27,601 nt of DNA, taken from NCBI GenBank assembly GCA_044866075.1, contig JBIOTQ010000048.1, positions 1-27,601 of the forward strand, given 5' to 3'. Positions 1-7,655 of this stretch are shown piece after piece. The stretch is from JBASRP01 sp044866075 (GTDB lineage Bacteria > Actinomycetota > AC-67). The stretch's first letter is position 1; each line of letters starts with the position of its first letter. Both the position numbers and the translations under genes were made by a program. The notes beneath the pieces were generated by a model. The model saw only the letters and a list, made by a program, of their open reading frames with translations, was not told the DNA's origin and searched no databases.

Positions 1-81
1 ATGTTCGCCGAGCATGATCGCGGCGAACGACTCGAGGCGCGAGATGTCCCCGAAAAGAGTGTGGAGCGCTGCGTCTCCCAT
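1..81 (-). CDS. 5' end of an unidentified protein (partial)
   Basis: Twenty-seven codons are open from an ATG at 81 to the window edge without a stop, starting MGDAALHTLFGD. Immediately upstream on the minus strand is GGAGGGGG followed by AC and the ATG, a strong Shine-Dalgarno sequence at rather short spacing. The fragment is helical-looking and has no signal peptide. It is too short to assign to a family. It is divergent from the radical SAM gene and shares the 82-267 intergenic region with it. Confidence 0.55.
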   Translation of the reverse strand, partial: MGDAALHTLFGDISRLESFAAIMLGEH

Positions 82-138
82 GTCCCCCTCCACCCGTGGG
101 GGCGAGATCCGGTGCGCTCCGCTTCGCTCCGCCGGCGG

Positions 139-160
139 GCCGTTCCCCGTTACGAACGGC
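139..160. other. Inverted repeat in divergent intergenic region
   Basis: GCCGTTC (139-145) and GAACGGC (154-160) form a perfect 7-bp dyad around an 8-nt spacer. Neither strand has a T-run after it, so it does not look like an intrinsic terminator. It lies between the two divergent genes and could be an operator or the leader hairpin of the minus gene. The rest of 82-230 shows nothing I can name. Confidence 0.35.
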
Positions 161-230
161 GGCAGGCGCAATCACACTAACATCAGTTCATAACAGGTCA
201 ATCATCTCGGAACATCAGCCACGGCACATC

Positions 231-260
231 TTGCCAGCGCTCGAACATGTGTTCTATCGT
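231..260 (+). promoter_or_regulatory. Promoter of radical SAM gene, probably leaderless
   Basis: TTGCCA (231-236, five of six matches to TTGACA) is followed after 18 nt by TATCGT (255-260). The -10 ends 7 nt before the ATG at 268, so transcription should start at or next to the start codon. This is the best sigma-70-type match in the window and helps choose the translation start. Confidence 0.6.
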
Positions 261-267
261 GGGGACC

Positions 268-1263
268 ATGCCCGGCGAGCGTCTATTCGAGCTTCGGCGC
301 ACCACCTTCGACACCCCCGAGTTCCGCGGGATGGAGTTCATCGAGGCCGAAGCGAAGTTGATCATCAACCACGTGCCGGGAACGTTCCTGCCCTTCAACT
401 GGACGATCAACCCCTACCGCGGATGCTCCCATTCGTGCAGTTACTGTTTTGCCCGCGTGACACACACGTACATGGACATGAACGCGGGCCGTGACTTCGA
501 GACGAAGATCGTCGTCAAGGTGAACGCCCCGCAGCTGCTCCGCGCCCAGCTCGCGTCGAAGCGATGGAAGGGCGAGCACATCGCGATGGGGACGGCGACT
601 GATCCCTACCAACGTGCGGAGGGACGCTACAAACTGATGCCCGGCATCATCGAGGCGCTGACGGAGTACCGGAATCCCTTCTCGATCCTCACGAAGGGCA
701 CGCTGATCCTTCGCGACCTCGCACTCCTCGTCGACGCCGCCGCCGCGACCGACGTGTCGACCGCCTTCTCGATCGGAACGCTGGACGAGGAGGCGTGGCA
801 TCGCAGCGAGCCCGGCACCCCGCATCCGCGGGCGCGCATGGACGCCGTCGCCGCGCTCAACGACGCCGGCATCCCGTGTGGCGTCATGGTCGCGCCGATC
901 CTGCCCGGCATCACCGACGACGAGCAGAAGCTCCGCGCCGTCGTCCGCGCGGCCGTCGACGCCGGCGCGACGCACGTGTCTCCCATCCTGCTTCATCTGC
1001 GGCCGACGGTGCGCGAAGAGTTCATGTCCTGGCTCGGGGGCGAGTACCCGCAGCTCGTCGCCCGGTACGAAGACATGTACCGAAACAACGCGTACGCCTC
1101 GCCCCGCGCGCGAAAGGAGACCGGCCGGCGCGTCGGGGAGCTCGTGCGCGAAGCCGGCGGCATCACGCCGCGACCCGGCGTCGCCGCGCGCTTCCGATTC
1201 GGCCGCGACGACGAGGACGGACCGGCGCCGCCGGATCCCGGGAAACAACTCAGCCTCCTCTAA
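268..1263 (+). CDS. Rv2578c-family radical SAM protein (SplB-like)
   Basis: This is a 331-aa radical SAM enzyme with the CxxxCxxC cluster motif in CSHSCSYC at about residues 53, 57 and 60, preceded by NPYRGC. That context is typical of the spore-photoproduct-lyase-like Rv2578c family, which is common in actinobacteria. It should bind a 4Fe-4S cluster and S-adenosylmethionine in the cytoplasm; the substrate of the family is unknown to me. The core GTATDPYQ and ILTKGTLILRD segments fit the same family. Length is normal for it. An in-frame ATG also exists at 247, but the promoter at 231-260 would start transcription at about 267, so 268 is preferred. The mycobacterial member carries an intein; none is present here. 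The 51-aa Cys-rich protein follows 23 nt after the stop. Confidence 0.88.
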   Translation: MPGERLFELRRTTFDTPEFRGMEFIEAEAKLIINHVPGTFLPFNWTINPYRGCSHSCSYCFARVTHTYMDMNAGRDFETKIVVKVNAPQLLRAQLASKRWKGEHIAMGTATDPYQRAEGRYKLMPGIIEALTEYRNPFSILTKGTLILRDLALLVDAAAATDVSTAFSIGTLDEEAWHRSEPGTPHPRARMDAVAALNDAGIPCGVMVAPILPGITDDEQKLRAVVRAAVDAGATHVSPILLHLRPTVREEFMSWLGGEYPQLVARYEDMYRNNAYASPRARKETGRRVGELVREAGGITPRPGVAARFRFGRDDEDGPAPPDPGKQLSLL

Positions 1264-1274
1264 CCCGCGCGCGC

Positions 1275-1280
1275 TACCAT
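1275..1280 (+). promoter_or_regulatory. -10-like element of the small Cys-rich gene
   Basis: TACCAT lies 6 nt before the ATG at 1287, and no Shine-Dalgarno sequence is present in the gap. I see no clear -35. The spacing fits a leaderless mRNA, but co-transcription from the upstream gene is also possible. Confidence 0.35.
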
Positions 1281-1286
1281 CGCTGC

Positions 1287-1442
1287 ATGGCGATCCCGAG
1301 CTGCAAGCTGTGCGGCGCGACCATGATCCAGCGCGGCCGTTACGCAGACTGGCAGTGCGTGTGCTGCGACGAGAGCGTGAACTGCCCGCACGTCTCGTCG
1401 TGGAAGCGCTTGATGCGGAAGCTCGCCGGCCGCCGCGTGTGA
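1287..1442 (+). CDS. Small Cys-rich zinc-ribbon-like protein, 51 aa
   Basis: A 51-aa basic protein beginning MAIPSCKLCG. It has a CxxC pair (C6, C9) and a second cluster CVCC (C24, C26, C27), then C33 followed by P-H. This spacing is what a small treble-clef or zinc-ribbon fold would use. The C-terminus is Arg/Lys-rich (SWKRLMRKLAGRRV), which suggests nucleic-acid contact. I do not recognise a named family. The start has a -10-like hexamer 6 nt upstream rather than a ribosome binding site. It converges tail to tail with the thioredoxin gene, whose stop lies 7 nt away. It is small, but the regular Cys spacing argues that it is real. Confidence 0.6.
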   Translation: MAIPSCKLCGATMIQRGRYADWQCVCCDESVNCPHVSSWKRLMRKLAGRRV

Positions 1443-1449
1443 TCGCCTG

Positions 1450-2217
1450 CTAGAAGAGCGCGGACGACAGCGCGGCCCTGTACTCCACCGTGAGCGGGTG
1501 GTCGGGGCCGAGCACCTCGAAAACGTCGAGCATGCGCTGCCGCGCATCGTCGCGGTTCCCGTTCCGCACGTCCTCCAGCAGTTGCTTCAGCACCGGTTCC
1601 CAGTCGCCGTCGTTCGCCGCGGCGGAGAGCGGATCGTCCGGGGCGGCGTCGCCGGCCGCCTCCGCCAGGTCGATGTGCGCGCGCAGTCGGCGCACGTCGG
1701 CGTCTTCCGGCAGGCGCGCGAGCAATTCCCGCGCCTCCGTGTATGCGCCGCGCGCGGCGAGGAGAGAGGCGAGCCCGGTCACCGCGCGACGGTTGTCACG
1801 ATCCTCTTCCAACGCGGCGCGGTACGCCGCTTCCGCCTCGGCCGGGTCGCGTGTCGGATCGACGCTAGCGGCCAGGCGGTCGGCGTCGGACGGCAAGATC
1901 CCGTCGAAGAACCGGCGGACGGCCTCTTCCGGATAGTTGCCGACGAACTCGCTCACGATCCCGCCGTCCCGGAACGCCTTGACGGCCGGTATCCCTTGCA
2001 CGCCGAGCGCCGACGCCAACCCGGGATTCGCGTCGACGTCGACCTTCACCAGTTCGACCTCACCCTCGTGCGCGTCGGCGATGCGCTCGAGGACGGGACC
2101 GAGATGGCGGCACGGCGCGCACCACGCCGCCCAGAAATCCACCACGACAGGACGTTCGAAGGAACGGTTGAGGACACGCTCCTCGAAATCCGCCTCGGAA
2201 ACGTCTATCGCCGGCAT
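1450..2217 (-). CDS. Thioredoxin-TPR fusion protein (CnoX/YbbN-like)
   Basis: A 255-aa cytoplasmic protein without a signal peptide. Residues 1-110 are a thioredoxin fold with the active site WCAPC (C33, C36) and the cis-proline loop GIP (P77). Residues 125-255 are helical and repeat-like, matching the TPR tail of the CnoX/YbbN group, including the final DVFEVLGPDHPLTVEYR stretch found in that group. The family works as a chaperone-linked redox protein that binds unfolded or oxidised clients. Here both Cys are kept, so oxidoreductase activity is expected. It lies 27 nt downstream of the envelope operon on the same strand, but has its own -10-like TACGCT 6 nt before the ATG. Confidence 0.9.
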   Translation of the reverse strand: MPAIDVSEADFEERVLNRSFERPVVVDFWAAWCAPCRHLGPVLERIADAHEGEVELVKVDVDANPGLASALGVQGIPAVKAFRDGGIVSEFVGNYPEEAVRRFFDGILPSDADRLAASVDPTRDPAEAEAAYRAALEEDRDNRRAVTGLASLLAARGAYTEARELLARLPEDADVRRLRAHIDLAEAAGDAAPDDPLSAAANDGDWEPVLKQLLEDVRNGNRDDARQRMLDVFEVLGPDHPLTVEYRAALSSALF

Positions 2218-2223
2218 GTCACC

Positions 2224-2229
2224 AGCGTA
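2224..2229 (-). promoter_or_regulatory. -10-like element of the thioredoxin-TPR gene
   Basis: On the minus strand TACGCT ends 6 nt before the ATG at 2217, with GGTGAC between. I find no convincing -35. The arrangement fits a leaderless internal start, separate from the upstream operon. Confidence 0.35.
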
Positions 2230-2244
2230 CCGCCGCGCGGAGGG

Positions 2245-3576
2245 TCAGGTGCGCGGCACGAGCGTCTCGACGGCCTCCGGCGAAAGGGGCTCGAAGCCGC
2301 CCTCGCCCGCGAACATCTCGAAAAAGTCGCGGATGTCCTCGAGCTGCTTCGGCGTCATCGCTTTCAACGCGCCGATCATCGAATCGAGGACGGTCCGCAC
2401 CGGACTGACGTAGTACAGACCATCGCGCTGGACGACGGTGAAGGCGGCGTCGGTGTACGCGAAGGGCGGCGCGGGCACCGCTCCCGCGAAGCCGCCCGAG
2501 CACTCGCGCATGGGCTCGTCCGTTCCGAAGAACTCTCCCCGGAGCGTCGCGCACTTTCCGTCGTAGTCCACCGATATGCCGAAGTCGGGGACGTCGAGGC
2601 TGAACGCGATCTTTTTGACCTTGACGAGATGGTCCTCACCGCTCGTCTGCGACGTGAACGTGAGCTCGCGGATCTTCGCGCTGTAGGCCTCACGCACATC
2701 GCGCGCCTGCGATTCGACGCTGGTGAGGAAGAGGGGCGCGTAGTCCTGTACCGCGCCGGCTTCGTCGGCCGGCAGGAGTTCAAGAGCGCGACGGAGGTTG
2801 AGCGCGAACCCGGCGCGGATCAGTTCGTCGACCGCTCCTTCGGGCGTGCGCGCCCCGCGCGGCTTGACGCCGTAGCCAACCGCGGGGAACGAGAAGTTGG
2901 CGTCGCGTCGCGCCGCTTCGGCGATCGTGTAGAAGAGGCTCACGTACCACTGGTCGCCCTCGCGCACCGTCGCGAACACGATCTGGTCGTCGGCCAGGTC
3001 GTCGGTTCCGCGCACCGTCGAGAACGCCGATCGCGGGAGCAGCTCGCGGACGAAGTCGCCGAGCGGAGACGTGGCGGGATCGACGCGATACGTGCTTCGT
3101 CCCCCGAGGATCTCGACCGCGGCGAGTCCTTCCTTCAATTCGCTGCTCCGGAACGTGAGGTTCGTGAACTCGACGTCGACGCCTTGCAGGTCGTTGAGGT
3201 CCACGTCGGAGCGCAGGATGCCGAGCCGGCCGAGCTCCTTGGACAGCGCCTGGATGCGCGACGACAGCAGGGTCCGTTCGTTGGACGGCATCGTCTCGAG
3301 GACGCCGATCACGTCCTCGTTCGCCACGGCCGCCAGGAACTGCCGCACGGCAGCCTGTGGCGTCGATGACCCCTGGGTCGATCCGAGCGATCGCACGAAG
3401 AAGACGCCCCCACCGATCATCGCGACGAGCCCGATGACCACCGCGGCGTACGCGGCCGGCTTCCGCGAGCCCGGTGAGAGCGGCGGCTCCGACGCCCAGA
3501 TGGATTCGCCGGCCACGAGCGGCGGCTGTTCGGGCAAACCCGCGGGCTGCGGCTCGAGCGGTTCGTCGACGTTCAC
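2245..3576 (-). CDS. Membrane-anchored protein with two NTF2-like repeats
   Basis: A 443-aa protein with a Pro-rich cytoplasmic N-terminus (1-38), one transmembrane helix (about 40-62) and a large extracytoplasmic part. That part contains two related units. Each starts with TP-x-x-AV and a helix (TPQAAVRQFL and TPEGAVDELI) and ends with a strand containing W/Y-YVS (WYVSLFYTI and YYVSPVRTV). This is the pattern of NTF2-like or DUF4878-type domains in tandem. The start is the GTG at 3576: it overlaps the upstream stop as GTGA and has AAGGAGG 6 nt before it, whereas the ATG at 3582 sits directly against that AAGGAGG. It is translationally coupled to the four-helix membrane protein. I expect an envelope role but cannot name a function. 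Confidence 0.8.
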   Translation of the reverse strand: MNVDEPLEPQPAGLPEQPPLVAGESIWASEPPLSPGSRKPAAYAAVVIGLVAMIGGGVFFVRSLGSTQGSSTPQAAVRQFLAAVANEDVIGVLETMPSNERTLLSSRIQALSKELGRLGILRSDVDLNDLQGVDVEFTNLTFRSSELKEGLAAVEILGGRSTYRVDPATSPLGDFVRELLPRSAFSTVRGTDDLADDQIVFATVREGDQWYVSLFYTIAEAARRDANFSFPAVGYGVKPRGARTPEGAVDELIRAGFALNLRRALELLPADEAGAVQDYAPLFLTSVESQARDVREAYSAKIRELTFTSQTSGEDHLVKVKKIAFSLDVPDFGISVDYDGKCATLRGEFFGTDEPMRECSGGFAGAVPAPPFAYTDAAFTVVQRDGLYYVSPVRTVLDSMIGALKAMTPKQLEDIRDFFEMFAGEGGFEPLSPEAVETLVPRT

Positions 3577-4016
3577 GTGCATCCTCCTTCGATCGATATC
3601 TCCCGACGGGCGGACGCGCCCGTCCGCACGATCCCATACGCGCCTGCGAGGGCCGCCGTCCCGACGACGACCGCGGCGAGAGGACCCGGCTCGAGGCGCA
3701 CCCACGCGATCACGAGCGATCCGGCGGCGATGGACATCCCGCCGACGATCGCGGCGAGCGCGGCGACGGCGCCGGGCCGTCGCAGTGCTCCGGCCGTCCA
3801 CGCCGCGGCGGTCAGGAACGGAAGCGCGTACCACGACACGAGTAGCGCCCTACGGCCCGGCGAGTCGATGTATCCCAAGGCATCGGCACCGCGCGCGAGC
3901 GCGAAGGCAGACCGCCGCGCTGCGCCGGTCCGCAGCCACGGAAGCGCCGTTGCCCCGAGCACCGCCAGGCACGCGAGCACCGCCAGAACCACCGCTCTCG
4001 ACTGGGAGGGGCTCAC
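3573..4016 (-). CDS. Small four-helix membrane protein
   Basis: A 147-aa very hydrophobic protein with four predicted membrane segments (about 8-28, 56-77, 82-105 and 110-131). The second hairpin follows a polar loop containing YIDSPGRRAL. It starts with GTG at 4016, one base after the TGA of the SH3-like gene, and GAGGTGA ahead of it can serve as ribosome binding site. Its stop overlaps the next start by 4 bp. The size and helix layout recall actinobacterial Trp-operon-associated small membrane proteins, but I see no specific motif, so function stays unknown. Confidence 0.75.
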   Translation of the reverse strand: MSPSQSRAVVLAVLACLAVLGATALPWLRTGAARRSAFALARGADALGYIDSPGRRALLVSWYALPFLTAAAWTAGALRRPGAVAALAAIVGGMSIAAGSLVIAWVRLEPGPLAAVVVGTAALAGAYGIVRTGASARREISIEGGCT

Positions 4017-4017
4017 G

Positions 4018-4500
4018 TCACCTCGCCGGCTTGAGGTACTCGTCCGCCATCCAGCCCCACGTCTTGGCGACCGGGTAGTAGACGCGCCGCCACAAACGGC
4101 CCTCCGCGTCCTTCGTCTGACCGTCGCTCGTGAGGCGGATCCCCACCTTCAAGCAATCGAGCCGTTTCGCGCTCGTCGAGGGTTCGCTGCGGAAGTTCGC
4201 GCAGTTCTCCACGTTGAAGACCTCGTACGCCGAGCGGGTGGGTGTGGGCGAGGGACTCGGGCGGGTCGCCGTCGGCGTCGACGTGGGCGGCGATGCCTTC
4301 TCGTCCGACCCACCGCCGCGCGTCACGAAGTACCAGGGAAGCCCCGCGGCCGCGACAGCGAGGAGCAACACGGAGATCGCGCGCGCGACCCGGATGGCGT
4401 TCTCCCCTCTTGGTGGGGGCGGCCTGTCCGACAGCCGTCCGAGGCCTGAGAGATCGATGCGCTCCTCGGGGCCGTGCGATCCGCTTTCGCCGTCGCTCAC
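4018..4500 (-). CDS. SH3-like domain membrane protein
   Basis: A 160-aa protein with an acidic, Pro-rich cytoplasmic N-terminus, a transmembrane helix (about 41-58), a Ser/Thr/Pro linker (65-90) and a C-terminal bacterial SH3-like domain (91-160). The domain shows the usual layout: N-F-R-S-E-P near its start, a middle VGIRL strand and a final W-G-W-M-A-D-E-Y-L. C100 and C116 could form a disulfide. SH3b domains of this kind often bind cell wall peptides. The start is GTG at 4500, 65 nt after the stop of the zinc-ribbon gene. It is the second gene of the minus operon. Confidence 0.8.
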   Translation of the reverse strand: MSDGESGSHGPEERIDLSGLGRLSDRPPPPRGENAIRVARAISVLLLAVAAAGLPWYFVTRGGGSDEKASPPTSTPTATRPSPSPTPTRSAYEVFNVENCANFRSEPSTSAKRLDCLKVGIRLTSDGQTKDAEGRLWRRVYYPVAKTWGWMADEYLKPAR

Positions 4501-4565
4501 GCCGGGAATCCTCGCACATGGATGGGCGGGCGTCTCTCACGTCTCGGCGCGGGTCCGGGATTTTC

Positions 4566-5828
4566 TCAGCGCGGCGCGAGGACGTAGACCTGAACGCGGC
4601 GAACCCGCGCGCCCGCGCCGGCCGTCCTGATGGCCGCCGTCACAGAACGAGGCGAACGAGGGATGTCGACGTACGCGACGTCCCCTCCGACGATGGCGCC
4701 CCGCGCGTCCAGATGAACGGCAACCACGCGGGCCCCCCTCGTCGCGTGGGCGGCCGTCAGTGCGGCTCGCACGACGAGATCGCGCCCGCTGCGCGAGAGC
4801 GCCACGGATCGAACGGTGAACGGCTTCCCCCGCGTTTCCACGAACCCGTCGGATGACAGGCGCACCGAGAGCCGCGCGACCCGTCCGTCGACGCCGGTCG
4901 TCCCAGCGATCGCTGCCGTCGACGCTGCGAACACGACCGGGAGCCGTTCCACGTCTGTTCCGACGAACCGGCCCTTCGCGTCGAAGAGGGAGACGGAGAC
5001 GGTCACGTTGTGCGCGGACAGCGCCCTGTTCGGATTGCGGATGAGAAGCGCATAACGGACGGCGTCCCCGGAGAGCTGAACGTAACCCGATCGCGCCGCG
5101 GCGAGCGCGGCCGGCGCCCGAGCTTTGGCCGCCGTCCCGGGCTTGCGCGACGCTTCCTGTTCGCTTCCCGCGAGGTTGAGCGCTTTGCCGCCGAGCGGCA
5201 GTCCAACCGCGAGCGCGATCGCCACCGCGACGGCTTTCTTCGAGATGGAAACCGTTTCCCCGCGCGGCGCCTCGACCGGCGGGGGCGTAGGGACCTTTGT
5301 CTGCGCCGGGGGCTGACCGACGTCGGGAAGAGGAACGGGTTCGGGTGCCGGCTCCGGCACCGACGCGACGAGTGGCGCGACGGGTGGCGCGACGGGCGGT
5401 GTGGGCGGTGCGACGGGCGGCTCCCCGGACGGCGCCTCCCGAGGCGCTTCCGCCGCCGGGGCGACGGGCGCGGGCGTCGCGTGACCGTGCGACCCCTTCC
5501 CGTTCGAGCCGTTTCCGTTTGCCGCGTGGCCGTTCGCCGGCGTCTCTTGCTGCTCTCGCTCCGGGTGAAGGGGTTGGTCCCATACGTATTGCGTGCGCGG
5601 ATCGACCGGGGCCGGTTGGAATCCCTCGTCGGTGCGGACGAGCATCATCGGCGCCCCGCGCTCGGGCTCGCGGGCCCGGCTCGCGCGCCACTGGCGCACC
5701 TCCCACGCAACGCGCTCCTCGTGGGTCGCCCAGGGAGTCGGTCCGCCGCATTCGGCGCAGAACGCCGTCTGCGCCCGGAAGGGCGCCTCGCACCGGCTGC
5801 AAAGAAGAAGCGTTTGTCTCTTCGCCAT
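4566..5828 (-). CDS. Zinc-ribbon membrane protein with FxLYD-like domains
   Basis: A 420-aa protein. Residues 7-30 form a zinc ribbon (C10, C13, C24, C27). Residues 90-190 are low-complexity, first Asn/Gly-rich and then Pro/Ala/Val/Glu-rich. A transmembrane helix lies at about 198-216. The extracytoplasmic remainder holds two FxLYD-like beta domains: 247-340, with RNPN followed by V-S-L-F-D-A-K-G-R-F, and 341-420, with V-H-L-D-A-R-G-A-I. A cytoplasmic metal-binding head with a long Pro-rich spacer and an outer beta domain suggests a sensor or scaffold, but no function is known to me. It is the first gene of the operon. The ATG at 5828 lacks a good Shine-Dalgarno sequence, so the start could be slightly different. 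Confidence 0.8.
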   Translation of the reverse strand: MAKRQTLLLCSRCEAPFRAQTAFCAECGGPTPWATHEERVAWEVRQWRASRAREPERGAPMMLVRTDEGFQPAPVDPRTQYVWDQPLHPEREQQETPANGHAANGNGSNGKGSHGHATPAPVAPAAEAPREAPSGEPPVAPPTPPVAPPVAPLVASVPEPAPEPVPLPDVGQPPAQTKVPTPPPVEAPRGETVSISKKAVAVAIALAVGLPLGGKALNLAGSEQEASRKPGTAAKARAPAALAAARSGYVQLSGDAVRYALLIRNPNRALSAHNVTVSVSLFDAKGRFVGTDVERLPVVFAASTAAIAGTTGVDGRVARLSVRLSSDGFVETRGKPFTVRSVALSRSGRDLVVRAALTAAHATRGARVVAVHLDARGAIVGGDVAYVDIPRSPRSVTAAIRTAGAGARVRRVQVYVLAPR

Positions 5829-5898
5829 CGTTCACGGAAAGGAGGGACCGCGGACCTCGCGGCCGATCCCACCTGACATATCGACGGAGAAGCCGCAG

Positions 5899-5926
5899 AG
5901 GATAATGGCCCTTCTCGGCTGGTCAC
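5899..5926 (-). promoter_or_regulatory. Putative promoter of the envelope operon
   Basis: On the minus strand GTGACC (5926-5921, four of six to TTGACA) and TATCCT (5904-5899) are separated by 16 nt. Transcription would start about 60-65 nt before the ATG at 5828, giving a leader of ordinary length. Confidence 0.45.
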
Positions 5927-5983
5927 TGAGAACGGTCGCCGGGCGCCCGATGCGGACCGATGCGCCCGATTCGTGACTGCGAT

Positions 5984-6012
5984 TTCACGGCGCCGAGACC
6001 CGCCGGTAGGCT
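5984..6012 (+). promoter_or_regulatory. Putative leaderless promoter of the LLM gene
   Basis: TTCACG (5984-5989) and TAGGCT (6007-6012) are spaced by 17 nt. The -10 ends 6 nt before the GTG at 6019. No Shine-Dalgarno sequence is present in between. Confidence 0.45.
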
Positions 6013-6018
6013 GCGCGC

Positions 6019-7038
6019 GTGACCCTCAGGCTCGGGCTCGAGCTGCCGTACACAGAGATGCATGAGCGGGACGCGATGCTCGCTCTCGCGCGCGAGGCGG
6101 AGTCCCTCGGCTACGACGCGATCTGGGTGTCCGAGCTCTACAGCTTCGACGCCTTCACCACATTGACCCACCTCGCCGGCGGGACCGAGCGGATCAAGCT
6201 CGGCACGAACATCGCCAACATCTACGCTCGCTCGCCGGCGATGCTCGCCTCGACGTCCGCTTCCCTCGATCAATTGTCCGGAGGACGCTTCATCCTCGGG
6301 GTCGGGGTCAGCGGGCCGCAGGTGATCGAAGGATGGCACGGCGTCCCGTACGACAAGCCGCTGAAGCGCACGCGCGAAACGATCGAGATCGTCCGCCGGA
6401 TCGTGGCCGGGGACCGGCTGGTGTACGAGGGCGACGTCTTCCAGGTGACGAAGGGACTGAAGCTGATCAACAAACCCCTCCGTCCCGATCTTCCGATCTA
6501 CGTCGCGGCGCTCGGTCCGAAAAACGTCGAGCTGACCGCCGAGCTCGCCGACGGCTGGCTCCCGACGTTCTTCTCGCCCGCGCACGCGAAGGACGTCTTC
6601 GGGGCGGCGCTCGACGCAGGCCGCGCGAAACGTTCCCCCGCCCTCGGACCTCTCGAGATCGCGCCGATGGTTCCGGTGCTCGCCGGCGACCTCGCGGCGG
6701 GACGAGAGATCCTTCGCTGGGGCGTCGGTTTCTACGTGGGCGGGATGGGCTCGCGGGAGAAGAACTTCTACAACGCGCTCGTGCGCCGCTACGGGTTCGT
6801 CGAGGAGGCCGAGCGCATCCAGGATCTGTTCCTCTCCGGAAACAAAGCGGCGGCGATCGCGGCGGTGCCCGACGCGCTCGTCGACGCCGTGTGCCTGGCC
6901 GGCGACGAAGCCCGCATGCGGGACGGCCTTGCCGCCTTCGAGGAGGCCGGCGTCACGGCGATCGTCGCCGGTCCCATGGCCCCGGATCCGGACGGCCGGC
7001 GCGCCACGCTCGAAACACTCGCGCGCGCCAACGCCTGA
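6019..7038 (+). CDS. LLM-class (F420-type) flavin oxidoreductase
   Basis: A 339-aa TIM-barrel enzyme of the bacterial luciferase-like superfamily. Recognisable pieces are the N-terminal LGLELP strand, A-x-x-AESLGYDAIWVSE (about 25-42), IKLGTNIANIYARSP (about 62-76), LDQLSGGRFILGVG (about 86-100) and the later LPIYVAALGPKNVELTAELADGW. These are typical of F420-dependent family members in actinobacteria, where substrates range over alcohols and other small molecules. Cofactor F420 rather than FMN is inferred from family resemblance, not from a binding motif I can prove. The protein is soluble and without a signal peptide. The GTG start at 6019 is probably leaderless. Cassette A begins 65 nt downstream with its own -10 and ribosome binding site, so the two may be transcribed separately. 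Confidence 0.9.
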   Translation: MTLRLGLELPYTEMHERDAMLALAREAESLGYDAIWVSELYSFDAFTTLTHLAGGTERIKLGTNIANIYARSPAMLASTSASLDQLSGGRFILGVGVSGPQVIEGWHGVPYDKPLKRTRETIEIVRRIVAGDRLVYEGDVFQVTKGLKLINKPLRPDLPIYVAALGPKNVELTAELADGWLPTFFSPAHAKDVFGAALDAGRAKRSPALGPLEIAPMVPVLAGDLAAGREILRWGVGFYVGGMGSREKNFYNALVRRYGFVEEAERIQDLFLSGNKAAAIAAVPDALVDAVCLAGDEARMRDGLAAFEEAGVTAIVAGPMAPDPDGRRATLETLARANA

Positions 7039-7078
7039 GGCTTCGACGAGGCTTCCGGCCGCCGGCGGTTAACTCCCG

Positions 7079-7084
7079 TATCCT
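7079..7084 (+). promoter_or_regulatory. -10-like element before cassette A
   Basis: TATCCT at 7079-7084 would start transcription near 7091, leaving a short leader that includes GAGGG at 7092-7096. No clear -35 is visible. Confidence 0.35.
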
Positions 7085-7103
7085 CTCGCCCGAGGGTGTT
7101 CAG

Positions 7104-7655
7104 GTGAGGAACCTCCAGGAGAAGATCGAGTCCGATCCCCTCGGGCGGGCCGTCATCACCGGCCTCATCATCTTCATTCTCGGGACCCTGCTCGCGTCGA
7201 ACCTTCCGACATCGGGCCTGCAGAATTTCCTCGCCGACCTCGTGCAGCCGATCCGCAATGGAGTCGGCCTGGATCAGGCCTGGGGCGTGTTCGCGCCGGA
7301 TCCGCGGCGCACCGTTTACGACTTCGAGGGCCGCATCACCTACGACGACGGGCGGATGGAGGTCTGGCACTTCCCCGACGGCGACCCGATCATCTCCGAG
7401 TACCGCGACTATCACTGGCAGAAGTACTCCGAGCAGGTGCGCCTCGACGATCGATCCGGCCTCTGGCGACCCTTCGCCGTCTGGCTTGCCCGCAAACACG
7501 ACCGGCCCGACCGACATCCAGCTGAGGTGACCCTCGTGCGGCGTTGGTTCGATCTCAACCCGCCGGGCACCAACCCGAGCCACGGCCCCTGGAACAGATA
7601 CGAGTACTTCACCCTGCAGGTCGATCCCCGGATCCTTGCGGAAGGGGCGCGATGA
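7104..7655 (+). CDS. One-helix extracytoplasmic partner of HTTM (copy A; SdpA-like architecture)
   Basis: A 183-aa protein with an N-terminal membrane helix (about 14-33) and a mainly beta extracytoplasmic domain. A conserved element, GLDQAWGVFAPDPRR (56-69), is shared almost word for word with copy B (GLDQNWSVFAPNPRR). So are Y-D-D-G, I-P/F-P-DGD, the W-x-KY motif, R-x-DRPDRHP and L-NPPG. The start is GTG at 7104, seven nt after GAGGG; upstream codons have no support. Its stop overlaps the HTTM start as ATGA, so the two are translationally coupled. Small proteins with a W-x-x-F-x-P-x-P element next to HTTM proteins recall SdpA, the partner of SdpB in Bacillus peptide maturation. That link is an architectural resemblance only. 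Confidence 0.8.
   Translation: MRNLQEKIESDPLGRAVITGLIIFILGTLLASNLPTSGLQNFLADLVQPIRNGVGLDQAWGVFAPDPRRTVYDFEGRITYDDGRMEVWHFPDGDPIISEYRDYHWQKYSEQVRLDDRSGLWRPFAVWLARKHDRPDRHPAEVTLVRRWFDLNPPGTNPSHGPWNRYEYFTLQVDPRILAEGAR

Noticed and set aside
1498..3369. A 623-codon + strand frame opposite the thioredoxin and NTF2-like genes
   Set aside because: It spans two well-supported minus-strand genes and their junction, and has no recognisable fold.
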